From Streptomyces sp. NBC_01197 (GTDB lineage Bacteria > Actinomycetota > Actinomycetes > Streptomycetales > Streptomycetaceae), in contig NZ_CP108569.1 of the NCBI RefSeq assembly GCF_036010505.1, positions 5,323,001 to 5,387,000 of the forward strand: a stretch of 64,000 nucleotides of DNA. The letters are read 5' to 3'. The notes below the pieces were generated by a model that searched no databases, had not been told where the DNA came from, and saw only the letters and a list, made by a program, of their open reading frames with translations. Every line of letters begins with the position of its first letter. Positions within the stretch are counted from its first letter, which is position 1. This document shows, piece by piece, positions 60,904 to 64,000 of the stretch. The position numbers and the translations under genes were made by a program.

Positions 60904-60920
60904 GGGCGGCCTGGCCGCCC
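60904..60920 (+). terminator. Hairpin after the terpene synthase
   Basis: GGGCGGCC and GGCCGCCC around a single T; in practice a 6-bp stem with a 5-base loop. No T-tract. Confidence 0.45.
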
Positions 60921-61053
60921 TGGCCTGCGTAGAAGTCGCGGCCCCGGTCGGCGCCCTGACGCCGAACTGAGCAGGTCGACTCTTCCTCCAGTGTTTGCAT
61001 TCGAGGCATCGCGGTACCGCCTCCCGTAAAGAGCCAGCTCAGCGAAGACGGAC

Positions 61054-61509
61054 TCACCTCTGCGCATCGTCTTCAGTGGGCGATTCGTCCGATTCTCCGA
61101 ACTTCGGAACTTGCGTTGGATGCATCTCGGCTCGAGTCCGTTCGTAGCGCAGCGGGTTGCGCCACACGCCGTGGTCCTGTGACACGTCGGCGCTGATCTC
61201 CGCCACGAGGACGGGGGCAACCAAGACCGGATCCAGGGGGGTGCGGCTGTTCCAGGACGCGGTGAACCGGACGCCGGTCCACGGGTGGTCCGGGCCGGCT
61301 GCGGTGAGGTGGCCGGCGAGGTCCCGCGCCGGGCCGGGTCTCAGCGGGGTTGTCTTGCCCACGAGTCGTACGTAGGCGGCCGGTGCTGTCGTAGCGGCCC
61401 AGCAGCCCTCCCACCCGGGCGTCGGCTCGGCCGACCACGGCAAGGTACGCGCGTACTCCTCGGACGCGGCACGCGTCTCGTGGAGGGCGGCCTGGGCGTC
61501 GAGAAGGTC
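61054..61509 (-). pseudogene. C-terminal remnant of an ATP-dependent DNA ligase
   Basis: The frame reads WEGCWAATTAPAAYVRLVGKTTPL, HPWTGVRFTASWNSRTPLDPVLVAPVLVAEISAD (cores GVRFTASWNSRTPLD and VLVAPVLVAEISAD) and GVWRNPLRYERTRAEM, ending VPKFG. This is the OB-fold C-terminus of actinobacterial ATP-dependent ligases. The N-terminal catalytic domain is missing: the frame is cut at 61509 by the end of the IS701-type element, and the missing part is not on the other side of that element. It is therefore a recombination remnant. Confidence 0.8.
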
Positions 61510-62863
61510 CTAGTACTGCAACGGTCTTTGTTCTGATGTGTGGGCAGTTTCTGGTGGTATGTGGCCGCGTCGTTTGTAGTGGCTGATCCGGGCTTGGAAC
61601 TGTCGTCGGCGGCGCCAGTGTGACCAGTGCAGGACATGGTCGATGAGGTTCGCGCGGGGCCGGGCCAGGCGGGTGGTCAGTCGCCGGATTTCGGGGAGGG
61701 TCAGGGCGATGAGCTGAGAGAGGATCCGTTTCTGCTTTCTCCGTGTCGAGCGCGCGGGCCCGCAGGACGGTGAGGCAGGCGTGGGCGGCCATGGCCAGGG
61801 TGATGTGGCGGTGCCAGCCGGGATAGCGGCGGACCTGGTAGTCGTCCAGGCCGCACTCCTGCTTCGCGGTCTGGAAGCATTCCTCGACCGCCCACCGACT
61901 GCCCGCGACATGGATCAGCTCGTCGAGGGTTGTGTCGGCTGGGCAGTAGGCGATGTAGTACGAGATCTGATCGGGTCGCCTCACGCTGCGGCGAGCGATG
62001 ACCCAGTGCCGGCGGTCCTCACGGTGCCAGGGCCGGACCTCGACCCTGGCCCAGTCGTAGACGCGTGGCCCGTGGGCTCCGTTGCCGCAGGAACGACGCT
62101 TCCACTTCTGCCTCGGCAGCCCGGGAAACAGGTCATGGACGGGATGATCCATGGCCCAGCGGGTCACGACCGTGTCGTGCCGGGTGGTGGCCATGACGTG
62201 GAAGACGTCAGCCCGCTCGAGCTCGGTCCGCCAGCCCTTGCTGAAACCGTAGGCGGCGTCCGCCGTCACCCACCGGAACGGGATCTTCTCCGTGATCGCC
62301 CGGCGGACCATCGTCTTGGCGATGGCCACCTTCGTCTCGAAGGCGACCGCGGCCTCGATGCCCGCGGCCCGGCAGCGTTGCCGGTCATCGGTCCATGATG
62401 TGGGCAGATACAGACGCCGGTCGATCAACGTGCGGCCGCGTTCGCCGGCATAGGCGAGGAAGACGCCCACCTGGCAGTTCTCTGTCCGTCCCGCCGTTCC
62501 CGAGTATTGGCGCTGGACCCCGGCCGAGCGGACCCCCTTCTTCAGGAAGCCCGTGTCGTCCACGATCAGCACCGCACCGGGGTCACCCAGTTGCTCGACC
62601 ACATAGTCACGCACGTCGTCCAGGACCTCATCGGCGTCCCAGTCACATCGGTTCAGCAGCCGGTGCATCCGGTCAGGGCTGCCATGCCCAGCCTCCTCCG
62701 CGAGCGTCCAGCCGTTCTTCCGCTCCAACGGCGCTATGAGCCCCCGCATATACGCCAGCGCCGACTCCCGCGGCTCCGACCGGGCAAACCGGTGCACGAA
62801 CCGCTCATGCACCTCACCCAGACCCGCCGCCCACACCCTCACATCACCAAGTACCCCACCCAT
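61510..62863 (-). pseudogene. IS701-family transposase with a frameshift near the C-terminus
   Basis: The catalytic part is intact: VLIVDDTGFLKKG, WVTADAAYGFSKGWR and SRWAVEECFQTAKQECGLDDY supply the D-D-E residues, with GPRVYDWARVEVRPW between. After ALDTEKAE (about 61740) the frame is wrong by one base. The correct tail (LSQLIALTLPEIRRLTTRL, VLHWSHWRRRRQFQARISHYKRRG) lies in the next frame and ends at a TAG formed at the IS junction. The uncorrected frame runs out of the IS to 61073. The missing tail may reduce but not abolish activity. Confidence 0.82.
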
Positions 62864-62919
62864 AACCAGCCCAACGACCAACCTGGCCACCAGTCACGTC
62901 AAACGCCGTTGCAGTACTA
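61511..62919. mobile_element. IS701-type insertion sequence, right border of the island
   Basis: TAGTACTGCAACGG (61511-61524) and its reverse complement (62906-62919) are 14-bp perfect ends. Flanking 4-mers are CTAG at the left junction and CTAA at the right, both of the YTAR target type but not identical, as expected if the two ends come from different insertions. Confidence 0.8.
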
Positions 62920-63336
62920 AGTGGACAGGGCGACTGGATCTTCACCCTCGATCTGAACTTTGACCTGCGGTGGGATGGGGCTGCCCATGGCCCCGGACAT
63001 GGTGAACTCACACGCCGCACCAGGCACTAGGTCAACCGGCATATCCGGCAGTTCGATGAAGGCTGGCAGACCATCGGCCAGGATGGTCACACCCTTGGCG
63101 TCCCCGTCGCCGACATTCCGAAGCTGCCAGAGGTGACCTCGTGGGTTGCGAAGTTCTAGCCGCGGCCGGGGCCGGGCAGCCTCGCGGCGTTCCTCGGCCT
63201 CTTCCTGCTGTAACGCCAATGCCGCTTCAGCCGCGTCCGCAGACCGCTTGCTGTCCTTCCGGGCCATCGCGGCCACACCGCCCGCGGCGATAGAGATCAC
63301 CAAAGCACCCCACGCGGGCGCGTCTCCCCACTCCAT
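62917..63336 (-). CDS. Membrane-anchored coiled-coil protein truncated by the IS701 element
   Basis: This 139-residue protein has one N-terminal helix (APAWGALVISIAAGGVAAMARK), a charged coiled coil (SADAAEAALALQQEEAEERREAARPRPR, core ALALQQEEAEERRE) and a beta-rich domain (LRNVGDGDAKGVTIL, FTMSGAMGSPIPPQVKVQI). GGGGAGG precedes the ATG at 63336. The stop codon TAG (62917-62919) belongs to the IS end, so the natural C-terminus is lost. It lies between the island and the portal gene, on the opposite strand. Confidence 0.75.
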   Translation of the reverse strand: MEWGDAPAWGALVISIAAGGVAAMARKDSKRSADAAEAALALQQEEAEERREAARPRPRLELRNPRGHLWQLRNVGDGDAKGVTILADGLPAFIELPDMPVDLVPGAACEFTMSGAMGSPIPPQVKVQIEGEDPVALST

Positions 63337-63457
63337 ACAGCCTCCCCGATCGGCGACACGGTAGGTCGAAAAGTGGGGGCGCCGTGACCGGACGCGTAGA
63401 GGTTCTCCAACCCGTAACCTGATCTTGCGGCGCGGGGCCGACTGCCTGGAGGGCACC

Positions 63458-64000
63458 GTGGGCTTCCGCGAGCTGATCACCGACGCCTGGAGCTGGCTGG
63501 ACTACAAGCCGGTCATGGCCGACCCGCGCCGCCCTGGCCGCAACGCCTGGGCGGAGCTGACCTCATCGTGGGTTCCCGACGAGGACCTGCGGCGCCTGGC
63601 TGCCTACCGGCTGCTCGCCGCGTACGACTCCAACCAGGCCGGTCAGGTCGCCGCGATCACCGGGGACGACGAAGCGGGGATCGAGCGCCGCGAACTCGGC
63701 GACGCCTCGAAGCTCGTGGACACCGCGCTCGGCTACCTCCTCGGCTCTGAGCAGACCATCACGGTCGCGGGAGCGGAGCACGCCGACGATGAACCGACGG
63801 CAGAGGCCGCCATGGCGCTTGCGGTGCAGGAGAAGCTGAGGGCGTGGGCGGAGAAGGAGCTGCTGCCGCTGCGTATCCAGCAAGCCGAGCGGACCGCGAT
63901 CCTGTTGGGCGACGCGGTCTACAGCCTCGCGTGGGACCCGGCGAAGGGCCGCGTCCTACTGCGCACCTGGGACCCTGGCTTGTACTTTCCGGAGTGGCCC
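63458..64000 (+). CDS. Phage portal protein, N-terminal part (cut by window edge)
   Basis: The 181 visible residues start GTG 63458 after GGAG and read MGFRELITDAWSWLDYKP, YRLLAAYDSNQAGQVAAITGDD, GDASKLVDTALGYLLGSEQTI, LLPLRIQQAERTAILLGDAVY and WDPGLYFPEWP. This pattern resembles actinophage portal proteins, which form the DNA entry ring of the capsid. The rest lies beyond the window. Its distance of 15 kb from the terminase gene is abnormal and due mainly to the island. Confidence 0.78.
   Translation, partial: MGFRELITDAWSWLDYKPVMADPRRPGRNAWAELTSSWVPDEDLRRLAAYRLLAAYDSNQAGQVAAITGDDEAGIERRELGDASKLVDTALGYLLGSEQTITVAGAEHADDEPTAEAAMALAVQEKLRAWAEKELLPLRIQQAERTAILLGDAVYSLAWDPAKGRVLLRTWDPGLYFPEWP

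Larger units (their letters stand above)
34431..64000. mobile_element. Prophage, left part (continues beyond the window), carrying a nested terpenoid island
   Basis: Integrase and excisionase genes at the tRNA, ParB and methyltransferase genes, then terminase small and large subunits and a portal protein define a tailed-phage genome. Terminase (to 48401) and portal (from 63458) are separated by the island at 48490-62919. Capsid and tail genes are expected to the right of the window. Confidence 0.8.

Noticed and set aside
61073..61740. Transposase frame continuing out of the IS701 element for another 220 residues
   Set aside because: It follows a one-base frameshift; the genuine C-terminus is in the neighbouring frame and ends at the IS junction, and the extension is antisense-like low-complexity reading of the ligase remnant.
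48490..62919. Classical composite transposon carrying the terpenoid genes
   Set aside because: The two bordering insertion sequences belong to different families (IS256 and IS701), so one transposase cannot move the whole unit; recombination is more likely.
34431..64000. attR copy of the tRNA 3' end inside the window
   Set aside because: I found no second copy of the T-arm/acceptor sequence; the right end must lie beyond the window or has been lost.

Overview
The window is very GC-rich actinobacterial DNA with G/C-biased third codon positions and many GTG starts. The gene order dusB, ppdK, dgt, dnaG, hrdA-type sigma factor, heterodimeric ABC exporter is a Streptomyces core-chromosome arrangement, and rare TTA leucine codons in a metabolic cluster fit that genus.

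Positions 1-34430 are mostly core chromosome. They hold an APC amino-acid permease (cut by the left edge), two drug-efflux-type MFS pumps around an MmyB-type regulator, dusB, ppdK, a lipoprotein hydrolase, a sugar ABC operon, a VOC protein, two SDRs with a TetR regulator, a YdcF-like protein, a DHFR-like reductase, dgt, a ferredoxin-reductase-like flavoprotein, dnaG, an HrdA-like sigma factor, the ABC exporter pair, an FGGY kinase, two tRNA-Asn genes and a CAU-anticodon tRNA. An IS630-type element (11149-13605) with perfect 33-bp inverted ends carries two passenger genes and sits 20 bp upstream of the hydrolase start.

From 34431 to the right edge the window is a prophage integrated at the 3' end of the CAU tRNA. 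It runs from a tyrosine integrase and an excisionase-like protein through a lone serine-recombinase DNA-binding half, a membrane protein with its HTH partner, three ParB-family proteins (one fused to a methyltransferase-like domain), an N6-adenine methyltransferase, small Cys-rich proteins and terminase subunits to a portal protein cut by the right edge. No attR copy was seen.

Terminase and portal, normally close together, are separated by about 15 kb. Nearly all of that gap is a 14.4-kb island (48490-62919) bounded by an IS256-type element and an IS701-type element. The island encodes a complete-looking terpenoid pathway. One arm is dxs (frameshifted) running in frame into ispG, for precursor supply. 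The divergent arm is a small basic protein, a UbiB/ABC1 kinase homologue, a mini membrane protein, a Pro/Thr/Ser-rich lipoprotein, a divergent prenyl synthase, a prenyl-diphosphate C-methyltransferase homologue, a canonical prenyl synthase and a class I terpene synthase. The inferred product is a C-methylated, non-canonical terpenoid. TTA codons in the methyltransferase and terpene synthase suggest bldA control. At the IS701 element two unrelated genes are each truncated, which points to IS-mediated recombination as the route by which the island entered the prophage.
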